From Methylobacterium mesophilicum SR1.6/6 (GTDB lineage: Bacteria > Pseudomonadota > Alphaproteobacteria > Rhizobiales > Beijerinckiaceae): 64,000 nucleotides of DNA. The position numbers were made by a program, and so were the translations under genes. Positions 53,150 through 61,873 of the stretch are shown here, one piece after another; within the stretch, counting starts at the first letter, position 1, and every line of letters starts with the position of its first letter. Below the pieces are notes generated by a model, which worked only from the letters and a program-made list of their open reading frames with translations, made no database searches and was not told the DNA's origin. The DNA lies in NCBI RefSeq assembly GCF_000364445.2, contig NZ_CP043538.1, forward strand, positions 2,177,612-2,241,611, given 5' to 3'.

Positions 53150-54019
53150 ATGACGGTCCTGGCCCTCGACTTCGAGACGGCCAACGAGCGGCGCGACAGC
53201 GCCTGCGCGGTGGGGCTTGCCTGGATCGCGGACGGCCGGATCGTCCGCCAGGAGAGCCACCTGATCCGCCCGCCCGAGATGCGCTTCGCGCCGGGCAACA
53301 TCCGGGTCCACGGCATCCTCCCGGCGAACGTCGCCGACGCGCCGGGGTTCGCGGCCGTCATGGCCCCCTACCTCGACGATCTCGCCCGCGGGCTCATCCT
53401 GGCGCACAACGCGAGCTTCGACATCGGCGTGCTGCGTGCCGGGCTCGCGCGGGCCGGCGTGCCCGTGCCGGATCTCTCGTATCTGTGCACGGTCCAGGTG
53501 GCGCGCCGGGTCTTCCCGGCGGCGGAGGGCTGCGGGCTCGGCAAGGTCGCCCGGCGCCTCGGGATCCGCTTCGAGCACCACGATGCCGGCGAGGACGCCT
53601 ATGCCTGCGCGGCGATCGCCCTCGCGGCGATGCGCGAGCGGGAGGCCGAGGACATCCACGCGCTGGCCGCCGTGATCGGCCTGCCGATCACGCGGGCGGT
53701 GGGTGGCCCCGCCCTGCCCCGCCGCGTACCCGGGGCGATCAGCGGGCGGGCGATGGCGGCCTTCCCGGAAGCGCCGGCAGCCCTGCGCTTCGCCGTGCGA
53801 GGCTCGACCGGCAATCGGTATCACGTGAGTCTGGAGGAGCGGCCCGGCGGCCCGGAACTGCGCTGCACCTGCACGGCCGGCCGCTACGGCATGCGCTGCC
53901 GCCACGTGAAGGCGCTCGAAGTCGGCGACATCACCGACCTGATGTCGGACAATGCCGCCGATGTGGTGCTCCTCGCGCGGATGCTCGGCACGAAGGCGCG
54001 GATCGCGGGCGCGGCCTGA
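53150..54019 (+). CDS. DEDDh exonuclease with C-terminal SWIM zinc finger
   Basis: This 289-residue protein has an epsilon-like 3'-5' exonuclease domain (about residues 1-170) with Exo I LALDFETAN, Exo II LILAHNASFDIGVL and Exo III HDAGEDAYACA (His/Asp pair), plus the CTVQVARRVFP connection typical of DnaQ-like enzymes. The C-terminal part (about 215-270) has a SWIM-type pattern, C-x-C-x8-C-x-H, in LRCTCTAGRYGMRCRHV. SWIM domains bind DNA or proteins. This fusion is uncommon. The gene stands alone after ligA, with a repeat downstream. Confidence 0.82.
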   Translation: MTVLALDFETANERRDSACAVGLAWIADGRIVRQESHLIRPPEMRFAPGNIRVHGILPANVADAPGFAAVMAPYLDDLARGLILAHNASFDIGVLRAGLARAGVPVPDLSYLCTVQVARRVFPAAEGCGLGKVARRLGIRFEHHDAGEDAYACAAIALAAMREREAEDIHALAAVIGLPITRAVGGPALPRRVPGAISGRAMAAFPEAPAALRFAVRGSTGNRYHVSLEERPGGPELRCTCTAGRYGMRCRHVKALEVGDITDLMSDNAADVVLLARMLGTKARIAGAA

Positions 54020-54058
54020 GACGATGTCCGTCGGCTCGCCTCGGAAGACGCATCCCTC

Positions 54059-54152
54059 CCGTCATCACCAGCGAAGCGAAGTGACCCAGGGCAGCCGAAC
54101 GTCGGACGGCGTCGCGCTTGGCTGGGTCGCTTCGCTCCGCTCGCAAAGACGG
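54059..54152. repeat. Palindromic intergenic repeat (94 bp)
   Basis: The left arm (CCGTCATCACCAGCGAAGCG, 54059-54078, continuing AAGTGACCCAG) is mirrored by the right arm (CTGGGTCGCTTCGCTCCGCT to GACGG, 54121-54152). This is the 'CGTCAT..GCGAGCGAAGCGAAGCGACCCAG' type of element abundant in Methylobacterium and related Rhizobiales. It sits between the exonuclease gene and the convergent fadJ-like gene. Confidence 0.75.
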
Positions 54153-54180
54153 CGGAGCCCACGTCGTCGAGCGGAACCGA

Positions 54181-56382
54181 TCAGGCCGCGCGCTTCTCGG
54201 CCTGACCGTAGAACGTGCCGCCGCGCTCCGCCATCGCGGCCAGGTTGTCGGGCACCCGGAAGCGGGGGCCGTGCTTCGCCTCTAGTGCCCGCGCGAGATC
54301 CACGAAGGCCGCCGCGCCCATGAAGTCGATGTAGGACAAGGCACCGCCGGTGAACGGCGCGAAGCCGAAGCCCAGGATCGAGCCCACATCCGCCTCGCGC
54401 GGGTCCGTGACGACACCCTCGCCCACCGTGCGGGCGGCTTCCAACGCCTGAACCACCAGGAGCCGCCGCTTCAGCTCGGTGAAGTCGACCGCATCCGGGT
54501 CGAGGCGGTTCGGCTGCAGATCCTTCAGGCCCGGCCAGAGGCGCTTCGGCGCACCCTCGGGGTAGTCGTAGAAGCCTTTCCGGTTCTTCCGGCCGAGCCG
54601 GCCCTGCTTCTCGACCATCTCGGCGAGGATCGCTTTCTGGGCCGGGTCGACGGCGCCCTGGCCGACCTGGGCCTCGGTGGCCTTGGCGATCTTGAACACG
54701 AGATCGAGGGCGACTTCGTCGTTGAGCGACAGCGGCCCGACCGGCATGCCCGCCTGACGGCCGGCGCTCTCGATCATGGCCGGCGGGACGCCCTCGGCGA
54801 GCATCTTGTGGCCTTCGAGGATGTAGGCCCCGACGCAGCGGTTGGCGAAGAAGCCGCGGGCGTCGTTGACGACGATCGGGGTCTTCTTGATCAGCCGAAC
54901 GTAGTCGAGGGCTGTGGCGAGCGCCGCGTCCCCGGTCGCCTCGCCCTTGATGATCTCGACGAGCATCATCTTCTCCACCGGCGAGAAGAAGTGGATGCCG
55001 ACGAACTGATCCGGCCGCTGCGAACCCATGGCCAGCCCGGTGATCGGCAGGGTCGAGGTGTTGGAGGCGAAGATCGCGTCATGGCGGATCACCGCCTCGA
55101 CCTTCCGGATCACCTCGGCCTTCACCTTCGGATCCTCGAACACCGCCTCGATCACGAGGTCGCATGCGGCGAGCGCGCCGTAATCCGCGGTCGCCTGGAT
55201 GCGTCCGAGGAGCGCGTCCCGGTCGACGGTCTTGGCCCGGCCCTTGTTGATCTGGCCGGTGATGAGCGTGTGGGCGTAGGCCTTGCCCTTCTCGGCCGCC
55301 TCGACCGACTGGTCGACCAGCACCACCTCGATGCCGGCCTGGGCGGTGACGTAGGCGACGCCCGCGCCCATGAAGCCGGCGCCGATCACGCCGACCTTGC
55401 GCAGGTTCGTGGCCGGTACGGCCTTTGGCCGGCGTGCGCCCTTGTTCAGCTCGCCCATGGAGATGAACAGCGTGCGGATCATCGCCGCCGCCTCCTTGGT
55501 GCGCAGGATATGCGCGAAGTACCGGCTCTCGACCCGGAGGGCGAGGTCCATCGGCAGCTGGAGGCCCTCGTACACGGAGGCCAGGATCGCCTTCGCGGCC
55601 GGATAGTTGTCGTGCGTCTCGCGCCGGTAGATGGCGTTGGCGGGCGGCCAGATCATCATGCCGGCGGGCGAGTAGACCTTGCCCGACGGCGCCTTGAACT
55701 TCGGCACGTCCCACGGCGCCACCGCGGAGCCGCCCTCGCGGATCCAGGCCTTGGCGCGCTCTACGATCTCGGCCTGGGGTGCCACCGCGTGGATCAGTCC
55801 CATGCCCTTGGCCATGGGCGCGCGGATCTGCTCGCCCTTGAACAGCATCTGGAGGGCGTCGCCGGTCTGCATCAGGCGCGCGACCCGCTGCGTGCCGCCG
55901 CCGCCCGGGAACAGGCCGACCTTGATCTCCGGGAGACCGACGCGCGTCTTCCCGTCCTCCGATGCCACCCGGTAGTGGCAGGACAGCGCCAGCTCGAAGG
56001 CGCCGCCCAGGCACAGGCCCTGGATCGCCGCCGCGAACGGCTTGCCGCTTGTCTCCAGGCGCCGGAACAGCAGCGAGAGGCGACGGGAGGCCTCGAAGAA
56101 GTGGCGCATCGCCACCTCCTCACCCTGTTCGGCCTTCAGCTGCTCGTAGGCCCGGCCGAGCCCCTGGAGCATGGTGAGGTCGGCGCCGCCGGAGAAGTTG
56201 TCCTTGCCGGTGGCGATGACGCAGCCCTTGATCGCCGGATCGGAGGCGACCTGCTCGATGATCTGCTCAAGCTGGTCCATCACGCCTTCGGTGATCACGT
56301 TCATCGAGCGGCCGGGCATGTCCCAGGTCGCCATGGCGATGCCGTCGGGATCGGTCTCGAAGCGGAAATCGGTCAGCGTCAC
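54181..56382 (-). CDS. Trifunctional-type fatty-acid oxidation protein (enoyl-CoA hydratase / 3-hydroxyacyl-CoA dehydrogenase)
   Basis: This 733-residue protein fuses a crotonase domain (residues ~1-290, with NFSGGADLTMLQG and GLCLGGAFELALSCHYRVA, GLPEIKVGLFPGGGGTQRVARL) to a 3-hydroxyacyl-CoA dehydrogenase (residues ~325-700, with GVIGAGFMGAGVAYVTAQAG NAD site, FFSPVEKMMLVEII, NRCVGAYILEG). It carries out two steps of beta-oxidation and matches FadJ/FadB. The thiolase at 57595 on the same strand completes the cycle. The GTG/ATG at 56382 suits the family start MTLTDFRFETD. Confidence 0.95.
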   Translation of the reverse strand: MTLTDFRFETDPDGIAMATWDMPGRSMNVITEGVMDQLEQIIEQVASDPAIKGCVIATGKDNFSGGADLTMLQGLGRAYEQLKAEQGEEVAMRHFFEASRRLSLLFRRLETSGKPFAAAIQGLCLGGAFELALSCHYRVASEDGKTRVGLPEIKVGLFPGGGGTQRVARLMQTGDALQMLFKGEQIRAPMAKGMGLIHAVAPQAEIVERAKAWIREGGSAVAPWDVPKFKAPSGKVYSPAGMMIWPPANAIYRRETHDNYPAAKAILASVYEGLQLPMDLALRVESRYFAHILRTKEAAAMIRTLFISMGELNKGARRPKAVPATNLRKVGVIGAGFMGAGVAYVTAQAGIEVVLVDQSVEAAEKGKAYAHTLITGQINKGRAKTVDRDALLGRIQATADYGALAACDLVIEAVFEDPKVKAEVIRKVEAVIRHDAIFASNTSTLPITGLAMGSQRPDQFVGIHFFSPVEKMMLVEIIKGEATGDAALATALDYVRLIKKTPIVVNDARGFFANRCVGAYILEGHKMLAEGVPPAMIESAGRQAGMPVGPLSLNDEVALDLVFKIAKATEAQVGQGAVDPAQKAILAEMVEKQGRLGRKNRKGFYDYPEGAPKRLWPGLKDLQPNRLDPDAVDFTELKRRLLVVQALEAARTVGEGVVTDPREADVGSILGFGFAPFTGGALSYIDFMGAAAFVDLARALEAKHGPRFRVPDNLAAMAERGGTFYGQAEKRAA

Positions 56383-56496
56383 GGTGCCGTCCTCCCAGGG
56401 TACTGTCGGCTAAGATACCAAGGCTCTCGCTTTAGGGGTCCGTCGAGCTCGGACGAGCACCGTCGGCCGGTCGGCGGGCTCCGACGGAGGACCGAC

Positions 56497-56937
56497 CTGA
56501 CGACGGACACCGCCTGCCGCGCGTGCCGCGCCGGCACCACCCTCGATGTCGCCGTCACGATGGCGCTCCGGCCGATCCGCGATCTCACGGAGGGGTCCGT
56601 CCGGGCAAACGAGACGCTGGGGCGCGGTTTGAACGGCGCGCCGGCCGGCACGATCCTCGACCGCGTCACCGACGCAAACCGCTACCAGTTCGTTCAAGCT
56701 GCTCGCGGCAAGGCGAGCGCGCGCGCCGGGCGCCACGCGATCGTCGCGGGTGTCGTGCTGACCGCCCGGGCGCTCGGCGAGACGGTGCTGGCCGAGGGCA
56801 TCGAGACCGCGGCGGAACTCGACGCCCTGCGCGGTCTCGGGATCACGCTCCCGTAGGACGACCATTTCTCCAGGCCGCAGCTGGAGGCGCTCCCCGCAGC
56901 GGAGGGGTTCAGCCCGCCGGCCGCGCGCGCGGCCTGA
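56497..56937 (+). pseudogene. Decayed EAL-domain (c-di-GMP phosphodiesterase) gene
   Basis: The plus frame first encodes CRACRAGTTLDVAVTMALRP followed by VTDANRYQF, the N-terminus of a Methylobacterium-type EAL protein. It then jumps after about 75 codons to RHAIVAGVVLTARALGETVL and AEGIETAAELDALRGLGI, the last EAL helices. The middle (about 110-130 residues, with the catalytic Glu region) is deleted. An in-frame TAG at 56854 is followed, still in frame, by DDHFSRPQLEALPA, the normal C-terminal end. The likely start codon is now CTG (56497). It is not functional as a phosphodiesterase. Confidence 0.75.
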
Positions 56938-56968
56938 GGCCGACGGGGCGCGCGCGGCGGTCATCACC

Positions 56969-57475
56969 CTACTTCTGGGCCGGGGCCGGCGCCGCGGTCG
57001 GCGGCGCAGGCGGCATGCCGGGCGTCGGCGAGTTGTCGGCCGCCGAAGCCACAGCCAGCATATTCAGTAGCTTGGTGACCGAGTTCTGCGAGATCGCCGT
57101 GACCGACGAATTCGGATCGGCGTTCATCGTCTGGAATTTGAGGTAAGTCGGATCCGAATAGATCTCATCGAGGTGCTTCAGCTCGGCGATGCTGAACTTC
57201 TCGGCGTAATCCTTCGACAGCCCCTCGACCATGATGCCGCGCTGCTTGTCGAATTCGGTGAGGAGCTCCTTGCGGACGGCCTCGGCCTTGGCCTCGGGCA
57301 TTGGGGCCACGGTCTTCTCCAGCGCGACGTTGAAGCCGGTCTGGAGGTTCTTGATCAGGGTCTTGTTGACGAGGGTCGTGGCCGCGGCGACGCGGTCCGC
57401 GGCCTCGTCGGCACGGGCTGCGAGCGGCAGGCTCAGGGTGACGCCAAGGCACAGCGTCGCGATCAGGCGGTTCAA
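56969..57475 (-). CDS. DUF2059 exported protein
   Basis: From the TTG at 57475 (preceded by GGGAG on the minus strand) the protein has 168 residues. It begins with a signal peptide (LNRLIATLCLGVTLSLPLAARA) and a helical domain with the DUF2059 pattern: LVNKTLIKNLQTGFNVAL, KELLTEFDKQRGIMVEGLSKDYAEKFSIAELKHLDEIY and SDPTYLKFQTMN. Function unknown. It lies between the fadJ-like and thiolase genes on their strand; the long run from 57643 upstream of the signal is not favoured. Confidence 0.8.
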   Translation of the reverse strand: MNRLIATLCLGVTLSLPLAARADEAADRVAAATTLVNKTLIKNLQTGFNVALEKTVAPMPEAKAEAVRKELLTEFDKQRGIMVEGLSKDYAEKFSIAELKHLDEIYSDPTYLKFQTMNADPNSSVTAISQNSVTKLLNMLAVASAADNSPTPGMPPAPPTAAPAPAQK

Positions 57476-57594
57476 GGGCTTGTCTCCCGTGGTTTTATCG
57501 TCCGGCCCGGTTGCGGGCCGATCGTCGCCCGCGCCTCTAGCAGCGTTCCCGGACTTTGGGGAGCGGCGTGGCGCCGCTCCCACACAAGGGTGGC

Positions 57595-58803
57595 TCAGAC
57601 CCGCTCGATGATCGTGGCGGTGCCCATGCCGGCGCCGATGCACAGCGTCACGAGCGCGCGCTCCTTGCCGGTGCGCTCCAGCTCGTCCAGCGCCGTGCCG
57701 AGAATCATCGCGCCCGTGGCGCCGAGCGGATGGCCAAGCGCGATGGCGCCGCCGTTGACGTTGACCGCCTCCGGGTCGAGGTCGAAGGCTTGGCAGAAGC
57801 GCAGCACCACGGCCGCGAAGGCCTCGTTGACCTCGAACAGGTCGATGTTCGAGAGGCTCATCCCGGCCCGGCCCAGAACCTTCCGGGTGACGTCAACCGG
57901 GCCGGTGAGCATCAGCGCCGGATCCGAGCCGATATTGGCGAAGGCGCGGATGCGCGCGCGAGGTTTCAGACCCGCGGCCTCCCCGGCCTCTTTGGAGCCG
58001 ATCAGCACGGCAGCCGCGCCGTCGACGATGCCGGAGGAATTGCCGGCATGGTGGACGTGGTCGACGGTCTCCACGTCCGGGTGCGCGTCGGTCGCCACGG
58101 CGTCGAAGCCACCCATCTGACCCATCTGCACGAAGGAGGCCTTGAGGGAGGCCAGCGACTGCATGTCGGTTCCGGGGCGCATGTGCTCGTCGCTGTCGAG
58201 CAGCGTGATGCCGTTCACATCGCGCACGGGCACCACGGACCCTTTGAAAAGCCCCTCGGCCCAGGACTTCGCCGAGCGCGCCTGCGAGCGGACCGCGTAG
58301 GCATCGCAATCGTCGCGGGTGAAGCCGTACTTGGTGGCGATCAGGTCGGCCGAGACGCCCTGCGGCATGAAATAGGACTTGATGGCGATCGCCGGATCCA
58401 CCGGCCACGCGCCGCCCGAAGCGCCGATGCCGATGCGACTCATCGATTCGACGCCGCCGCCCACCGCCATCGCGTGCTGTCCGCTCATGACCTGCGCGGC
58501 GGCGAAGTTCACGGCGTCGAGGCCGGAGGCGCAGAACCGGTTGATCTGCACGCCGGGGACATGGGCGCCGTAATCCGCCACCAGAGCCGCGGCCCGGGCG
58601 ATGTCACCGCCAGCCTCGCCCACCGGATCGACGCAGCCCAGGATGACGTCGTCCACCAGGGCCGTATCGAGCCCGTTGCGATCCTTGAGGGCGCGCAGGG
58701 CCGTCTCGGCGAGACGCAAAGCCGTGACCTCGTGGAGGGAGCCGTCCGCCTTCCCGCGCCCGCGCGGCGTGCGAACGTGATCGTAGATGAAGGCGTCCGT
58801 CAT
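57595..58803 (-). CDS. Acetyl-CoA C-acyltransferase (thiolase)
   Basis: This 402-residue thiolase removes acetyl-CoA in the last beta-oxidation step. The nucleophile Cys lies in NRFCASGLDAVN (about residue 91), the substrate loop in GGGVESMSRIGIG, the His in NGGAIALGHPLGATGA and the second Cys in CIGAGMGTATIIERV. The start ATG at 58803 is preceded by GGGGGAGAG; a longer frame to 58980 adds 59 unrelated residues. It belongs functionally with the fadJ-like gene. Confidence 0.93.
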   Translation of the reverse strand: MTDAFIYDHVRTPRGRGKADGSLHEVTALRLAETALRALKDRNGLDTALVDDVILGCVDPVGEAGGDIARAAALVADYGAHVPGVQINRFCASGLDAVNFAAAQVMSGQHAMAVGGGVESMSRIGIGASGGAWPVDPAIAIKSYFMPQGVSADLIATKYGFTRDDCDAYAVRSQARSAKSWAEGLFKGSVVPVRDVNGITLLDSDEHMRPGTDMQSLASLKASFVQMGQMGGFDAVATDAHPDVETVDHVHHAGNSSGIVDGAAAVLIGSKEAGEAAGLKPRARIRAFANIGSDPALMLTGPVDVTRKVLGRAGMSLSNIDLFEVNEAFAAVVLRFCQAFDLDPEAVNVNGGAIALGHPLGATGAMILGTALDELERTGKERALVTLCIGAGMGTATIIERV

Positions 58804-59074
58804 CAGCTCTCCCCCGGGGCGTCGGTCCTCGCCGGTCGGCGACGCGGCCTTACAGGGCCGTCTTCCTTCGCGCCAGTCTGCCACGGGGCGCGCGCTCTCG
58901 GCCAGCCCCGAATTCCTCGGAGCCGGCAGAGAGCGCGTCGCAACGCGGAGGATCTCGCAGGCATCACCCGGCAGGCGCACCGACCAGGATCGACCGGATC
59001 ATGCCGGGCGCGGACCACCAGGCGATCATCGCTGGACTTCGAAGAGCATCGATCCCGGCGACTTGAGTGCTGCG

Positions 59075-60571
59075 TCAGTCCTGAAGCATGCGCTTCAGCA
59101 GCTCGACCTCGTCGCCGAGAACCGTATCCTCGCCGATCTGCTTCTCGATCTTGCGGACGGCGTGAAGCACTGTCGTGTGGTCGCGTCCGCCGAAGCGTCG
59201 GCCGATCTCGGGCAGGGATCGCAGCGTCAGCACCTTCGAGAGGTACATGGCGATCTGGCGCGGCTTCACCACGGCCGCGGTGCGCCGCTCCGACAGGATG
59301 TCCGACCGCGAAACGTTGTAGCGCGACGCGACCAGCTTCTGGATGTCCTCAATCTTGATCCGCTTGGGCTCGCGATTCTTCACGAGGTCGCGGATCGCAC
59401 TCTCGGCGGTCTCCATCGTCACGGCGGTGCCGGTCAGCGTGGCGTGAGCGAGCAGACGGTTCACTGCGCCTTCGAGGTCGCGGCCGTTAGCGGTGATCGC
59501 CCGCGCCACGTAGGATGCCACCTGCGGAGAGACGTCAAAGCCAGGATGCGAGGCCCGCACGGCGGCGAGTCGCGCTGAGAGGATCGAGACGCGCAGGGCT
59601 TCATCAAGGGCAGTGATCTCGACCACGAGGCCGCCGCCAAGGCGCGAGCGGACCCGCTCGTCGAGGGCTTCCAGCTCAGTCGGAGGCCGGTCGGAGGCGA
59701 CCACGACCTGACGGCCGGCATCAATCAGGGCGTTGATCGTGTGGCCGAACTCGGCCTGGATCGACTTGCCCTGGATGAACTGGACATCGTCCAGGATCAG
59801 CAGATCGATGCCGCGCAGGCGCTCCTTATAGGCCAAAGCCGACTGGGTCTTCAGGGCGTTGACGAAACCGTACATGAACCGGTCGGCGGTCAGGTAGATG
59901 ACGCGCCGTCCCGCCTCCCGGGCAGCGTGGCCGATCCCGTGCAACAGGTGCGTCTTGCCGAGGCCGACACCGGCATGGAGGTAGAGCGGGTTGTACAGCG
60001 CCCCCTCCCCCTGGTGGTTGGCGACCCGCTCGGCGGCGGCGTGTGCCAGGGCGTTGGAGCGACCGATGACGAAGCTCGCGAAGGTCAGCCGTGCATCCAG
60101 CGGCGTGCCGCTGAGATCGCCACCGGATTCCGCGGCCCGGGGTTCCTGTACTGGCGTCACCGCGGCGACCGGTACCGCCGCGCCGGCGGCGTGGAGGCGG
60201 GCGAGCGGTCCGCTGGCGGGGTTCGGCTTGGCCGCTCCGACGGCGACCGGCCGGACCGGGGCACCGGTGCCACGGACGCCGACCTCGATCCGGGCGATCT
60301 CCTCCACCTCGGCCTTGAAGGTGTTCAGCACGCGATCAAGGTAGTGAGACTCGATCCAGCTCTTGAGGAAGCGGGTCGGGACCGTGAGCCGGGCCGTGCT
60401 GCCGGCCACCGCCTCCAGTTCGAGCCGGGCGAACCAGCTGGCGAACACGTCCTCTCCGAGTTCCGCGCGGAGCCGGCGCTTCACCCGCGCCCAGGCGGAC
60501 CCATAATCGACGCCTCCGCCGTTGCGGCCGCCATCGTCGTCGCTCGCCACCGTTCCGTCGACACGCATCAC
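59075..60571 (-). CDS. dnaA: Chromosomal replication initiator protein DnaA
   Basis: DnaA (498 residues) opens the replication origin and acts as a transcription regulator. Domain I begins near [25 protein letters not shown], a linker of Ala/Pro is at about 110-150, the AAA+ domain has Walker [15 protein letters not shown] and Walker [14 protein letters not shown], and the DNA-binding helix-turn-helix ends with [16 protein letters not shown]. It is followed upstream (minus orientation) by rpsT, a common Rhizobiales order. Confidence 0.97.
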   Translation of the reverse strand: MMRVDGTVASDDDGGRNGGGVDYGSAWARVKRRLRAELGEDVFASWFARLELEAVAGSTARLTVPTRFLKSWIESHYLDRVLNTFKAEVEEIARIEVGVRGTGAPVRPVAVGAAKPNPASGPLARLHAAGAAVPVAAVTPVQEPRAAESGGDLSGTPLDARLTFASFVIGRSNALAHAAAERVANHQGEGALYNPLYLHAGVGLGKTHLLHGIGHAAREAGRRVIYLTADRFMYGFVNALKTQSALAYKERLRGIDLLILDDVQFIQGKSIQAEFGHTINALIDAGRQVVVASDRPPTELEALDERVRSRLGGGLVVEITALDEALRVSILSARLAAVRASHPGFDVSPQVASYVARAITANGRDLEGAVNRLLAHATLTGTAVTMETAESAIRDLVKNREPKRIKIEDIQKLVASRYNVSRSDILSERRTAAVVKPRQIAMYLSKVLTLRSLPEIGRRFGGRDHTTVLHAVRKIEKQIGEDTVLGDEVELLKRMLQD

Positions 60572-60999
60572 TGGCTCTCCCGACGCGATCCACGGAGATC
60601 CGCAGGCCGCGCGTACGCACGAATTACGCCCTCAGCGTCCCGCAAGAACGGGCGGGACAGAGTCCGCCTCATGGAGTCAACCCCTCCACGGGGAACTTTT
60701 GCCGATTGGAAGAGCCTATCAACAATTACCTACAGTTCCTTTAACACTGGGACTTGCGGGGACGACGCGGAACCTCCTCAGCAAGTGTTTCCGTGCGGGC
60801 TCGACACGGCAGCTAGAGTCTTGGCGAATCAGATCGATTCGTAGGAGTCCCGAAATCGCTCGGCTTTGCTTGTGTAGCGTCAGTTTCTGTTAAGCTACAC
60901 GTCAGCGGTAGAGTCTGCAATCGCAGCGATTCTTGAACAGGGTTAACGGACCGACCCGGTCCCCGCGCAACAGGTTCGGGACGCCGGACAGCGCGCACG
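60572..60999. other. Upstream region of dnaA (promoter area)
   Basis: About 430 bp between dnaA and the rpsT terminator without a supported gene. A 7-bp inverted repeat, GTGTAGC (60872-60878) and GCTACAC (60894-60900), with a 15-base loop stands out and may be a regulator site. I find no perfect DnaA box (TTATCCACA) in this stretch. The dnaA promoter should be here. Confidence 0.5.
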
Positions 61000-61026
61000 A
61001 AAAAGCCCGGCGCGAAGGCCGGGCTT
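61000..61026 (-). terminator. Rho-independent terminator of rpsT
   Basis: On the minus strand, AAGCCCGGC, a 6-base loop and GCCGGGCTT form a 9-bp stem followed by a T run (complement of 61000-61004). It is 29 bp past the rpsT stop. Confidence 0.85.
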
Positions 61027-61054
61027 CAAACCGTCTCGGTCTTGCGGGTGTAGT

Positions 61055-61321
61055 TTAGGCGGCCAGCGCCTTCACCCGGGCGGCGAGGCGCGAGACCTTA
61101 CGCGAAGCGTTGTTCTTGTGAACGATGCCGTGCTGGGCGGCCCGCATCATCTCGGGCTCGGCGGCGCGGAGAGCGGCGAGCGCGTCCTGCTGGTTGCCGG
61201 TGGCGATGGCCTCCTCGACCTTGCGGACGAAGGTGCGCATGCGCGAGCGGCGCGAGCGGTTGATCGCCGTGCGCTTGGCGATTTTGCGGGTCATCTTCTT
61301 GGCCGAAGCGGTGTTGGCCAT
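61055..61321 (-). CDS. rpsT: 30S ribosomal protein S20
   Basis: RpsT (88 residues) is the small helical protein that binds 16S rRNA early in 30S assembly. The start [20 protein letters not shown] and the conserved [12 protein letters not shown] and [20 protein letters not shown] end ([19 protein letters not shown]) are diagnostic. It has its own terminator downstream and lies just upstream of dnaA on the same strand. Confidence 0.96.
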   Translation of the reverse strand: MANTASAKKMTRKIAKRTAINRSRRSRMRTFVRKVEEAIATGNQQDALAALRAAEPEMMRAAQHGIVHKNNASRKVSRLAARVKALAA

Positions 61322-61605
61322 TGAAATCCTCGTTCTCTTCGTCGGGCGATGCCGACGGGCCGGCCTGGCCGGAGATCGGTCGTCGCGTCAGGTTGTCTGG
61401 CGATGGCCGAGACGCAGCGCGCGCGAAAGCGCGGCCCCTCGGCGAAGCGGTCTCTATAGTGAGGGGGGCGCGGCGCGTCAACGCACGAGGAGACCGGCCA
61501 TGCATCGCAGAAGCGAACGCCGATCAGGCTCGACACGAAATCTAGCTTATTTTCCTCAATTATGGGTATATTTTCATATGTATGTTCGCTCGGTTTCAGA
61601 AGGGC

Positions 61606-61873
61606 GAAGGGGCGTAATTACCCACGCGTTTGATGGCAGGGTTCAAGCGCCGATGGTTTTGAGGATGGCGTCGAAGGAACTGCTGCCTGTGAGGCGCGCG
61701 GTGTCGACGACGGTGCGGATGGCGGCCTCGCCCTCGGCATCCCACGAAGGAATCAGCGAAATTCGCCCCGCGCAAGAGACGACCCGCGCAAGAGGCAAGC
61801 TTGGCTCGGCAGGAGCGCAGCCGCGGGCGTTCAACCGACGACCAAGCTACCCCGTGGGTAATTACGAAGGGGC
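61606..61873. mobile_element. Small IS66-like element with target duplication
   Basis: The element (61614-61865, 252 bp) has 13-bp perfect inverted ends: GTAATTACCCACG at the left and CGTGGGTAATTAC at the right. It is flanked by an 8-bp direct repeat GAAGGGGC (61606-61613 and 61866-61873). Ends starting GTAA and 8-bp duplications are the established hallmarks of the IS66 family. A full IS66 is about 2.5 kb, so this is a deletion derivative or a non-autonomous (MITE-type) copy. It carries the end of a transposase gene. The surrounding DNA is AT-rich. Confidence 0.75.
61643..61750 (-). pseudogene. 3' end of an IS66-type transposase gene
   Basis: The minus strand encodes AEGEAAIRTVVDTARLTGSS followed by SFDAILKTIGA and a stop, the kind of terminal helix seen at the C-terminus of IS66-family transposases (the 'ARLNG' region). 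Only about 35 residues remain inside the 252-bp element. No catalytic residues survive. The family match rests on the ends of the element more than on this short peptide. Confidence 0.55.
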
